Origin: Virgibacillus proomii
GTDB taxonomy: Bacteria > Bacillota > Bacilli > Bacillales > Amphibacillaceae
Assembly: GCF_900162615.1 (NCBI RefSeq)
Contig: NZ_FUFN01000010.1
Location: 22,886 to 86,885 of the forward strand
Direction of reading: 5' to 3'
Length of the DNA stretch: 64,000 bases
Part shown: piece after piece, positions 54,136-61,592 of the stretch
Layout: each line of letters starts with the position of its first letter
Numbering within the stretch: position 1 is the stretch's first letter
Notes under the pieces: generated by a model
The model's input: the letters and a program-made list of their open reading frames with translations, nothing else
What the model was told of the DNA's origin: nothing
The model's database searches: none
Made by a program: the position numbers and the translations under genes

Positions 54136-54164
54136 ATGATATATTCTTTTCCCATGATTGTCAA
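54136..54164 (-). promoter_or_regulatory. Promoter of the fhu-like operon
   Basis: On the minus strand TTGACA (54164-54159), a 17-base spacer and TATCAT (54141-54136); transcription would begin about 54129, inside the Fur box. The resulting leader before the fhuC-like ATG is about 505 nt and contains repeat copies A3 and C. Confidence 0.75.
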
Positions 54165-54272
54165 TTACTTTCTAGTGAGAATACGACATAAATTAAAGTA
54201 AAAAATACTTTAGAAGTTCATAACAATAGTTTGATATTTTTCACTTTTAGGCAAAATATTTAGTATAAAAGG

Positions 54273-54301
54273 TTGAATCATTTCTTAAAATAATGTACGA
54301 T
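54273..54301 (+). promoter_or_regulatory. Promoter of the ferredoxin-NADP reductase gene
   Basis: TTGAAT (54273-54278), 17-base spacer, TACGAT (54296-54301), immediately upstream of a Fur box. Confidence 0.5.
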
Positions 54302-54310
54302 AAATGCAAC

Positions 54311-54325
54311 TGATAATCATTTTCA
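54311..54325. promoter_or_regulatory. Fur box upstream of the ferredoxin-NADP reductase
   Basis: TGATAATCATTTTCA matches the 7-1-7 consensus at 14 of 15 positions, or 13 depending on the centre, and lies 18 bases before the ATG, at the likely transcription start. Confidence 0.75.
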
Positions 54326-54343
54326 CTTGCTAGGAGCATTTAC

Positions 54344-55402
54344 ATGGTACATATTCCTGATTCAGATCTTTATGATGTCACGATTATTGGAGGAGGTCCC
54401 GCTGGTTTATTTTCCGCATTTTACAGTGGACTTCGAGAAATGAAAACAAAAATCATTGAGTACCATTCTTTTCTTGGTGGTAAAGTTCATGTTTATCCTG
54501 AAAAAATTGTGTGGGATATCGGAGGACTGCCTCCTATTCCTGGACAACAATTAGTAGAAAATTTAACACAACAAGGACTCACATTTGATCCTGAAGTGGT
54601 ACTGAATGAGGAAGTTATCTCTATAGATAAAAATGAGGAAGGTATATTTATTATAGAAGCAGCATCAGGAAATAGTCACTATTCCAAGACAATAATCGTT
54701 GCTGTTGGCGGCGGTATTCTAAATCCTAAACGGTTACCGCTTCATAACGCAAGAGATTTTGAAGATACCAATTTACATTACGCTGTTAAGTATCTGAAAG
54801 ACTTTAAAAATAAACGCGTGCTTATTTCTGGTGGTGGTAACGCTGCAACCGATTGGGCAAAGGAATTATCAGGCATTGCAAAAGAAGTATATATTGCTTG
54901 CCGTAGTGATTTTTCCTGTCATGAATCACAGATTACATATCTCAAAAATAATTCTGTCGTTTGTTTTACACAAACAGAAATAACGAAATTAGAAGCTAAT
55001 CGTGCTGGTGACCGTATTGAGAAAGTTGAACTCAGAAACCGAGAGTCTGGTGTGGTCCAGCATTTACAAATTGATGAGGTAATTGTAAACCATGGCTATG
55101 AGCGGGACACATCATTACTAGAAAACAGCCCACTTGATATTCAAATTACGGATAACTATTTCATAACTGGATCAAGCAGCAGTGAAAGTTCTGTTCCTGG
55201 TTTATTCGCTGCTGGAGATATTTTACACCATGATGGAAAACTGCATCTAATTGCTGGTGCTTTTCAGGACGCAGCAAATGCAGTTAATCAAGCCAAGCTT
55301 TACCTTGAACCTGAAGCAACCAAAACTGCAATGGTATCCTCGCACAATGAAAAGCTTTATAAGAGAAACGAAAAGATTGTTGAAGATTTATTAAAAGAAT
55401 AA
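54344..55402 (+). CDS. Ferredoxin-NADP(+) reductase, thioredoxin-reductase-like (YcgT type)
   Basis: 352 residues. FAD-binding GGGPAGLF (residues 16-23) and NADP-binding GGGNAATD near 165 with no redox CxxC between them, so it is of the TrxR-like ferredoxin-NADP reductase class (YumC/YcgT), not a thioredoxin reductase. AAGDILHHDGKLHLIAGAFQ is the C-terminal FAD contact. In B. subtilis the ycgT paralogue is in the Fur regulon, and here a Fur box precedes the gene, supporting iron-starvation induction and perhaps a role in reductive iron release. Confidence 0.88.
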   Translation: MVHIPDSDLYDVTIIGGGPAGLFSAFYSGLREMKTKIIEYHSFLGGKVHVYPEKIVWDIGGLPPIPGQQLVENLTQQGLTFDPEVVLNEEVISIDKNEEGIFIIEAASGNSHYSKTIIVAVGGGILNPKRLPLHNARDFEDTNLHYAVKYLKDFKNKRVLISGGGNAATDWAKELSGIAKEVYIACRSDFSCHESQITYLKNNSVVCFTQTEITKLEANRAGDRIEKVELRNRESGVVQHLQIDEVIVNHGYERDTSLLENSPLDIQITDNYFITGSSSSESSVPGLFAAGDILHHDGKLHLIAGAFQDAANAVNQAKLYLEPEATKTAMVSSHNEKLYKRNEKIVEDLLKE

Positions 55403-55572
55403 AGTAATGTAAAAAATTGGAAATTGCAAAGTTTTTTTATAATCCTTGTAATGTTAAGCCATGGACGAACAAGTTGCGAGCTAAATTCTATAAGAGGTAA
55501 ATGATACACATAACCTTAGATTCTTGGTTGTTTCTCACGATATGATAGACTAAACTGTAACAATAATATATA

Positions 55573-55660
55573 GAACGCTAGGGGAGCTATAGCTGAGAAG
55601 AGGAAACTCTGACCCTTTGAACCTGATGCAGTTAAAGCTGACGTAGGAAAGTGACTACTA
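55573..55660 (+). promoter_or_regulatory. TPP riboswitch (THI element), orphan
   Basis: The conserved blocks are present in order: AGGGGAGC, GCTGAGA, GACCCTTTGAACCTGATGCA, GTTAAAGCTGACGTAGGAAA. It is followed 20 bases later by an intrinsic terminator. No thiamin biosynthesis or transport gene follows; the next gene, an SDR reductase, is 500 bases on, beyond repeat copy A4. Confidence 0.9.
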
Positions 55661-55677
55661 TTGATACACCTGTAATG

Positions 55678-55704
55678 AGATCACTGCCTTAGTGATCTTT
55701 TTTT
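55678..55704 (+). terminator. Terminator of the TPP riboswitch
   Basis: AGATCACT (55678-55685) and AGTGATCT (55691-55698) flank GCCTT and are followed by TTTTTT, a typical riboswitch expression-platform terminator. Confidence 0.88.
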
Positions 55705-55868
55705 GTATGAAAATTATAAAATTCTACAACTGTGGATAAATAACTTTTTAAAAGTAGTTGTCGCCGTCTAGATTAAGCGCTTCTTTCTGCTTATAAGGAA
55801 TCTCAAGGAAGGCCAACTAAAAGCGGGCTTACCGCCAAACGTCGGCATACTTTGTTTTAGAGGCATGT

Positions 55869-56024
55869 TTTTTTATCCCAGATGTAAGAAACCGTAATTT
55901 TTTCATTTCAAAAATCTGCTTATGATGTTGTATAATGTTGAGAAAAATGGCTTGTAGACCCCTGAATTGTTTGGGGCGACAGGACAAGGGAAGTTATGTA
56001 GCGGCGCATAGCGGTTATTCAAGG
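55869..56024 (+). repeat. Dispersed repeat family A, copy A4 (degenerate)
   Basis: Begins TTTTTTATCCCAGATGTAAG and includes GGGGCGACAGGACAAGGGAA and TATGTAGCGGCGCATAGCGG, which match the tail of copy A3 (CGACAGGATTAGAGATACTG, AGACATCGCA). Lies between the orphan riboswitch and the SDR gene. Confidence 0.55.
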
Positions 56025-56175
56025 GGAAAATCGTTCCACGGAATGATAGTATCACTTTATCTCGTCAGAAGCTCTATCTTCTGTACATCACTAACCTGCG
56101 CTTCTAGCTTTTGTTCGATGTTGGAAAAATCATCATGTCGTTGAACAAATTTTAATTATAAGGAGTTGTTTTGGT

Positions 56176-56940
56176 ATGGATATAAAAGAACAAGTTGTCT
56201 TGGTTACAGGAGCAAGTAGAGGGCTTGGAGCAGCTATTGCCAAAGCTTTTGGGAGAGCTGGTGCAAAAGTAGTTGTCAATTACTATACGAATAAGGAAAA
56301 AGCTGAAGAAGTGGTTGAACAGATTGGAAGGGATCATGCTCTTGCTATTAAGGCAGATGTTCGTAATCAGGAAGAAGTAAATACAATGTTTATAAAGGCG
56401 AAAAAGCATTTTAGGAAACCAATTTCAACGATTGTGAATAATGCACTTATTGATTTTACATTTAGCGGTGAGTTACGTAATGAGTTAGATTCGATAAAGT
56501 GGAGTGAGTTCGAAACACAATTTGAAGGAAGTGTAAAGGCTGCGTTCCATACAATGAAAGCAGGAAGATCAGATATGGTCAAGCAAAAGTTTGGGCGTAT
56601 CATTAATATTGGAACGAATCTTGTGCAACATCCAGTCGTTCCCTATCATGATTATAATACTGGAAAAGCTGCATTACTTGGTTTCACTCGATCCATGGCT
56701 AAAGAGCTTGGTCCAGATGGAATTACAGTGAATATGGTATCTGGTGGTTTGTTAAGTAAAACAGATGCGAGTGCTGAAACTCCGGATGCCGTTTTTGAGC
56801 TGATTAAAGAAGGTACCCCTCTACAAAAAGTGACAACGCCCGAAGATGTCGCTGATGTTATTCTATTTTTTGCCTCTCCATGGAGTCGAGCTGTAACAGG
56901 GCAAAATCTGGTGGTCGATGGCGGGTACGTCATGGATTAA
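56176..56940 (+). CDS. SDR family oxidoreductase (FabG-like 3-oxoacyl-ACP reductase annotation class)
   Basis: 254 residues with Rossmann TGASRGLG (11-18), NNA (88-90) and catalytic Y160-xxx-K164 (YHDYNTGK). The usual catalytic serine 13 residues before the tyrosine is threonine T147 (INIGTNL), a feature shared by a FabG-like subgroup with this NIGTNL...VVPYHDY pattern. ATG follows TAAGGAGTTGTTTTGGT. It stands alone; substrate cannot be told. It is not obviously controlled by the upstream TPP riboswitch because of the terminator and distance. Confidence 0.82.
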   Translation: MDIKEQVVLVTGASRGLGAAIAKAFGRAGAKVVVNYYTNKEKAEEVVEQIGRDHALAIKADVRNQEEVNTMFIKAKKHFRKPISTIVNNALIDFTFSGELRNELDSIKWSEFETQFEGSVKAAFHTMKAGRSDMVKQKFGRIINIGTNLVQHPVVPYHDYNTGKAALLGFTRSMAKELGPDGITVNMVSGGLLSKTDASAETPDAVFELIKEGTPLQKVTTPEDVADVILFFASPWSRAVTGQNLVVDGGYVMD

Positions 56941-57522
56941 CAAATTGTATACTATTATTATTATTATTAAAGCTTAGTCATTTTTTGTAGATTTATCCCT
57001 TACTATTTAAAATTTACCATTCTGGATAAAATAGATAGAAGCCGTACTATTACTGCTTTATGAAATCCGAAACTAGCACAAAGTGAAGGATAAGTTTGTA
57101 AAAGTATAAATGAATTGTACAAGACCCTGAAAAGATAACATTAAAAACGGTTGAAATTTTACATGCAAACCGCTAAATTACTCAATTTATTTGGCGATAA
57201 GAACCGCTTTAACTTATATCTTTGTGTCATTTAAACTGTTTAGTGGGAGATAACTAAGATAACTTAAATAATTCATTGCTATCCTATTAAAATAGGTTAT
57301 AAAATAGGATTTATTTAAAGAAAAAACATCTTTCTTTATGTGTCTAACATACGGAAGCCCCACTATAAAACAAGTTCCAAACGGTGATCCTCCTCAAAAG
57401 TTAGATTTTTTACCCTAACCTCTGGGGGAGTATCAACTGTCGGAGCTTGTTTACATAGATAGGCAATTATCTTCATTATACCCAAAGCATCTGACTGTAA
57501 TTTTAGTGAGGGGAATATGGCT
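56941..57522. other. Spacer with a possible IS3-type end
   Basis: About 580 bases without a gene. Around 57391-57435, CCTCCTCAAAAGTTAGATTT followed by CTAACCTCTGGGGGAG looks like the facing terminal repeats of an IS3/IS150-type insertion sequence without its genes. Otherwise AT-rich with no structure noticed. Confidence 0.35.
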
Positions 57523-57858
57523 TCAGATATTTAATAATGATACGAATACAGATAAAATTAGTAAAACCACTGGCATACCTGATTGGGAAAGAGGATCTTT
57601 TGCACGGATATGTGTAATAATAGCAAAAAACATAATAATTGCTATCCAAATTCCTGACAGGACAGCCACAATTGGATACCATATTCCGACAATCAACCCG
57701 ATAGCTCCAATCCATTCGAAAATTCCTGTCACAATTCGAAACCACTGTGGCAATCCAAAATGGTTGAACCCTTCAACCATTTTTTCGGAAGTGAATTTCA
57801 CCAAACCAAACATAAAAAAACCTAATGCCAAGATGATTTGTAAAATAATTGCTAACAT
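57523..57858 (-). CDS. DoxX family membrane protein
   Basis: 111 residues from the ATG at 57858, ten bases after GGAGGCAC; the frame extends eight codons upstream without a site. Four transmembrane segments (IILQIILALGFFMFGLVKF; RIVTGIFEWIGAIGLIVGIW; ...). DoxX proteins such as CatD are linked to quinone/thiol stress and electron transfer. It is divergent from an HxlR regulator gene, a common pair. Confidence 0.85.
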   Translation of the reverse strand: MLAIILQIILALGFFMFGLVKFTSEKMVEGFNHFGLPQWFRIVTGIFEWIGAIGLIVGIWYPIVAVLSGIWIAIIMFFAIITHIRAKDPLSQSGMPVVLLILSVFVSLLNI

Positions 57859-57936
57859 AATAATAGTGCCTCCATTTCTCATATTACATTATAGCCCGTA
57901 TAGTATTTAATGGAAGTAGGCACTTAAAAGTGGTAT

Positions 57937-57954
57937 AGTATCAAAAAAGATACT
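57937..57954. promoter_or_regulatory. Candidate HxlR operator in the doxX-hxlR intergenic region
   Basis: AGTATC AAAAAA GATACT is a perfect 6-bp palindrome with 6-base centre located between the divergent starts and adjacent to the regulator's ribosome-binding site. Probable autoregulatory operator. Confidence 0.5.
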
Positions 57955-57969
57955 TAAGGGGATGTGTGT

Positions 57970-58296
57970 ATGCAAGACAATACCTGCAATGGTGTTGAAG
58001 TTGCTATAGAAGCGATTGTGGGGAAATGGAAACCGATAATTTTATATCACCTCATGGAAAATAAAATTATGAGATTCAATGAATTAAAGCGATCTATTCC
58101 AAACATAACGCAAAAAATGTTGACATCACAGTTAAGAGAACTCGAGCAGCATAAAATCGTGCACCGAAAAGTGTATCCACAGGTACCACCGAAAGTTGAA
58201 TATTCTTTAACGGAATATGGCCAAGAAGTGATTCCGATCTTGAAATCAATGCAGAAGTGGGGAACATCCCACAAAAACTATTTGCAACAATCATAA
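57970..58296 (+). CDS. HxlR (DUF24) family transcriptional regulator
   Basis: 108 residues from the ATG at 57970, 8 bases after AAGGGG; an in-frame GTG at 57964 is too close to that site. Winged helix: EAIVGKWKPIILYHLMENKI, RFNELKRSIPNITQKMLTSQ, LRELEQHKIVHRKVY, PPKVEYSLTEYGQEVI. Cys6 (MQDNTC) matches the redox-sensing cysteine of YodB/CatR (Cys6/7). Divergent DoxX gene and palindrome suggest control of quinone/electrophile response. Followed by a terminator. Confidence 0.87.
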   Translation: MQDNTCNGVEVAIEAIVGKWKPIILYHLMENKIMRFNELKRSIPNITQKMLTSQLRELEQHKIVHRKVYPQVPPKVEYSLTEYGQEVIPILKSMQKWGTSHKNYLQQS

Positions 58297-58324
58297 CAAC
58301 ATAAATAAATGTAAAGTAATTTTT

Positions 58325-58358
58325 GCCCTTCTCACAGAATAAGAAGGGCTATTTTTAG
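58325..58358 (+). terminator. Terminator after the HxlR gene
   Basis: GCCCTTCT pairs exactly with AGAAGGGC around CACAGAATA, then TATTTTT. Confidence 0.85.
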
Positions 58359-58456
58359 TTTTATAACAAATTTACTGGTTCTAAAAATATCGAAAGTATA
58401 GAAACAGTTAAAGAAAAAGGCATTATGTATAAAACATTCAAAAGACACGTAGCATG

Positions 58457-58728
58457 TTAATCTTCTTTTATACGTATGGACCACTTGAATTCTTTGAACG
58501 CATTTTTAGCAAATTCGTTTCCATATTCAATAATACAGTCACTTACCTTATTTAAATTTTTTCCAAACAAGGATGTTTTTTAGTGTCAGCTATGCGGTAT
58601 AGTCCATGCAGGTAATTCATTGCTTCTCTAATTAAAAAACTGTCTTTTAGTTTTAGTAGCACAGAAATCACTTCAGGGATACTCTCAAAAGCTTCTTCAG
58701 AAGTAAGGTTTTTTAGTGATTTCTTCAT
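58457..58728 (-). pseudogene. Hypothetical small protein, apparently frameshifted
   Basis: From ATG 58728: MKKSLKNLTSEEAFESIPEV ... HGLYRIADTKKHPCLEKI, then stop; in another frame the same strand continues NLNKVSDCIIEYGNEFAKNA ... FKWSIRIKED to 58457. A one- or two-base shift in GAAAAAATTTAAATAAGG near 58556 would restore about 90 residues. No family recognised. Confidence 0.4.
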
Positions 58729-58844
58729 AACAATCACTTAAATACCATTCCTTATCTTCTGTTTTATTTTCCCAACTTTGAATGCATCCCATAGTTTCAA
58801 TATTATCTACAATTATAATCACCTATTTATTCTTGAGTTTAAAG

Positions 58845-58940
58845 TCATCGAATTTTATGTTCACGGCACCACGCAACTGCACTCATAACACTTTCCTTCC
58901 AGGCATCATACGACTCTTTCCATTCTATTCTTTTATTCAC
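58845..58940 (-). pseudogene. IS66-type TnpA N-terminal fragment
   Basis: GTG 58940 starts VNKRIEWKESYDAWKESVMS followed by AVAWCREHKIR and a stop. The W-K-x-x-(Y)-x-A-W-K-x-S-x...AWCREH pattern is the start of IS66-family TnpA accessory proteins. Only 31 residues remain. Confidence 0.55.
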
Positions 58941-59137
58941 TAAAGTCGTTCGACACATTCAAAAATATTGCTAAAGAGATTATGCATGGATGACCTTCAT
59001 ATGTGGATATCTGGATAGCGCTTGACGAATGTGAGCATGTCTGAATAAATGTCCATTGCAACGGACATATTAAAGAAAAAAAAGCACAGATATATGTGAT
59101 AAAATGAACGTAAAAGAAAGGAGGGTAGATAAACAAG
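58941..59137 (+). promoter_or_regulatory. Upstream region of the PTS operon
   Basis: ATGTCC (59049-59054) and GGACAT (59063-59068) form a palindrome around ATTGCAAC. An extended -10 box TGATAAAAT lies at about 59097-59105, 33 bases before the regulator ATG (after GAAAGGAGGGTAG), with no -35. The palindrome may be an operator for the PRD regulator; this is inference. Confidence 0.4.
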
Positions 59138-60625
59138 ATGTATTTAAGTGAGCGAGAACAGAGCATTATTGATATATTGCTTCAAGAAAACGCTTATATT
59201 CCTGCATCAAAAATTGCTGACGCATTAAGTGTTTCTACAAAGACAGTCTATCGAACCATAGATAAAATAAATAAAGATTCCGGTTCTCAACCATTAATTG
59301 ATTCCAAACTTGGTGATGGATTCAAATTAAATTATGAAGAATATGTAAGAAAGAAATCAAATAAAGATGGTTTTGTTAAGAACTTTACGCCGGTAGAGCG
59401 AAGAAACCAGATTCTTATTGATTTACTATTTAGATCACCAAATCCAATAAAAACGACAGACATTTATAATAAATACTATGTTAGTGAGACAGTTATTTAT
59501 AATGATATCACGATGCTTAATGAAAGACTAGAAAATGATAACTTAAATATATTGAGAAGAGGTAAATATCTTTCAATAAATGGAAATGAGGTTGATATAA
59601 GGAAAGTACTAATTAATACGATTAATATTTTTAATTTAGATCATCTTTTATCTAAAGAAAGCCTTAATCAATCCGATACAGAATTTATCATTTCTAACAT
59701 AAATAGAATGGAAAGCCAACTAAATGTTACGATCCCGTATCCATATAATATTAATATCTTCTCGCATCTCTATATATTAATTAACAGATTTAGAGAGGGA
59801 AAAGTAAATGTAGAAAAAATGATAGATGAGCTGAATAAACCCTATAGAAATTTAATTCAAGAAAATATGGAAATTTTTGAGTGGGCAAAGGGCATCATAA
59901 GAAATATTTCAGATTACTTGAATATACACTTACCTGAAAATGAAGCGTGGTATTTATTTCAATATTTATTGTCGTCTCGTCTGTTAAACAATAATAGTAA
60001 AGAAAACATACAGATACGTAGAGGAATAGAAAGAGAAATAACCGAATTTTATATAAAAGAAGCAGGTAAAGCTTTGAGCAAAGATTTTGATAAAGATATT
60101 GTATGGGAAGAATTAATCAATCATATAAGACCAATGGTCAACCGGATGAAAAATAATATTCAAATAAAGAATAATTTACTGGAAGAAATAGAAATAGAGT
60201 ACGAAGAACTTTTTGGTATTATTAAAGCCATTTCAAAAAACGCGGAAAATAAGTTTAAATTAGGAAAAATCAATAATGATGAGAATGGTTATTTAACTAT
60301 ATACTTTGCTAAATACCTGGAGCAAATGTTTGATACGAAGAGAATCGTTATTATTTGTACTAGTGGTATCGGGACTTCCGAATTACTAAAAGTAAAGGTA
60401 AAAAAGGCGTTTCCAAATATTGAAATAGTGGATGTTCTTTCGACTACAGATTTTATTGATCACTATAATACGTATAATGATGTTGATTTTGTTCTTACCA
60501 CAGTAAATTTGGAAGCGCTTGTAAAGGAAGCCCCCATATTAAAGGAAGTACCTATAATATTAGTAAGTCCTGTTTTTGGAGATAGAGACAAAGAGATAGT
60601 AAGTACCTTCATAAAAAGTAAATAA
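59138..60625 (+). CDS. PRD-containing PTS transcriptional regulator (HTH-PRD-PRD-EIIB type)
   Basis: 495 residues. N-terminal HTH_11 (LQENAYIPASKIADALSVST, residues about 15-34) and a second helix-turn-helix (YNKYYVSETVIYNDITMLNE, about 110-130), then two PTS regulation domains (His in NIFSHLYILINRF and NHIRPMVNRM) and a C-terminal EIIB-like domain with CTSGIGTSELLKV. This architecture is that of DNA-binding activators controlled by PTS phosphorylation (MtlR/LicR class); unlike LicR it has no EIIA domain, which is encoded separately next door. Confidence 0.88.
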   Translation: MYLSEREQSIIDILLQENAYIPASKIADALSVSTKTVYRTIDKINKDSGSQPLIDSKLGDGFKLNYEEYVRKKSNKDGFVKNFTPVERRNQILIDLLFRSPNPIKTTDIYNKYYVSETVIYNDITMLNERLENDNLNILRRGKYLSINGNEVDIRKVLINTINIFNLDHLLSKESLNQSDTEFIISNINRMESQLNVTIPYPYNINIFSHLYILINRFREGKVNVEKMIDELNKPYRNLIQENMEIFEWAKGIIRNISDYLNIHLPENEAWYLFQYLLSSRLLNNNSKENIQIRRGIEREITEFYIKEAGKALSKDFDKDIVWEELINHIRPMVNRMKNNIQIKNNLLEEIEIEYEELFGIIKAISKNAENKFKLGKINNDENGYLTIYFAKYLEQMFDTKRIVIICTSGIGTSELLKVKVKKAFPNIEIVDVLSTTDFIDHYNTYNDVDFVLTTVNLEALVKEAPILKEVPIILVSPVFGDRDKEIVSTFIKSK

Positions 60626-60649
60626 TATAGGAAAGGTAATGGGACTTGA

Positions 60650-61078
60650 ATGTTTAAACTAAATGAGGATTTAGTTATTTTGTGTGACAAACCGGTTAAT
60701 AAAGAAAATGTTATTAAAAAAATATCATTATCATTATATGAACAGGGTTACATTAGCAATATGGAACTTTTTATTGAACATGTACTCGAAAGGGAAAAGG
60801 CAGGATCGACATATATAGGAAATAATATAGCGATGCCGCATTGTGAATCAGCAAGTGTCGAATCAAATTCCTTTGTTATTTTTAAAAGTAACCAGCCCCT
60901 TAGTTGGAATGAACATAAAGTAAATATTGTAGCTTTGTTTGTACTCCATCCAAATAGCAGTTCTTTGGAAAAGCAATATTACAAGAAATATATAAAAGCA
61001 CTTGGTGACGAAAAAATAGTAAACGATTTGAAAAAAGCTAACGATAAGGAGAAGATCGTTATGTTATTTGAAAGTTAA
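60650..61078 (+). CDS. PTS sugar transporter subunit IIA (fructose/mannitol type)
   Basis: 142 residues. The phosphorylatable histidine is in NIAMPHCESA; VILCDKPVNKENVIKKISLS at the N-terminus is characteristic of PTS_EIIA_2. ATG follows GAAAGGTAATGGGACTTGA, 24 bases after the regulator. Because it is adjacent to a regulator lacking its own EIIA domain, it may be the regulatory EIIA rather than the transport one. Confidence 0.82.
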   Translation: MFKLNEDLVILCDKPVNKENVIKKISLSLYEQGYISNMELFIEHVLEREKAGSTYIGNNIAMPHCESASVESNSFVIFKSNQPLSWNEHKVNIVALFVLHPNSSSLEKQYYKKYIKALGDEKIVNDLKKANDKEKIVMLFES

Positions 61079-61111
61079 TAAAGGTAAATTTTAAAGAGAG
61101 AAGGATCTTTG

Positions 61112-61567
61112 ATGTATTTTAATAAAGAAATAGTATTGTTTAATTTTGATGAAAGCTCTAAAGAACAGGCTTTAAGGGTCTTATCCGATTATTTTATTAA
61201 ATATGGTCTAGTTACATCAGATTTCTATGAAGGAATAATATCCAGAGAATCTAATTTTCCGACCGGATTATTTGTTAATGGAACTGGTGTTGCAATACCG
61301 CATACAGATAGTGAAAAAGTAATACATCCTCAGATTGGGTTTATGTCACTAAAAAAACCTGTCAAATTTAGGGATATGGCCAATAAGGATAATGAAATAG
61401 ATGTATCATTAATTTTTATGCTGGCATTAAAAAAATCGGATGAACAGTTGTCCATGCTGCAAAAGCTTGTTGATCTTTTCCAAAACGAAAGATCAGTCAA
61501 TCAATTAAAAGAATGTACGTCACGGATTGAATTTAAAAACATAATGAAAAATGCAGGAATAGAATAA
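61112..61567 (+). CDS. PTS sugar transporter subunit IIA (galactitol type)
   Basis: About 151 residues if begun at the second ATG, 61112 (MYFNKEIVLFNFDESSKEQA). The histidine motif is GTGVAIPHTDSEKV; the C-terminal LSMLQKLVDLFQNERSVNQL is typical of GatA-type EIIA. Starts after GAGAGAAGGATCTTTG. It is the second EIIA of the operon and next to the EIIC, so likely the transport EIIA. Confidence 0.85.
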   Translation: MYFNKEIVLFNFDESSKEQALRVLSDYFIKYGLVTSDFYEGIISRESNFPTGLFVNGTGVAIPHTDSEKVIHPQIGFMSLKKPVKFRDMANKDNEIDVSLIFMLALKKSDEQLSMLQKLVDLFQNERSVNQLKECTSRIEFKNIMKNAGIE

Positions 61568-61592
61568 GGCTCTTTAAAAAGGAGGAGTTTCG

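Noticed and set aside
56176..56940. SDR gene as the target of the TPP riboswitch
   Set aside because: A strong terminator, about 470 bases and a repeat copy separate them, and the protein has no link to thiamin.
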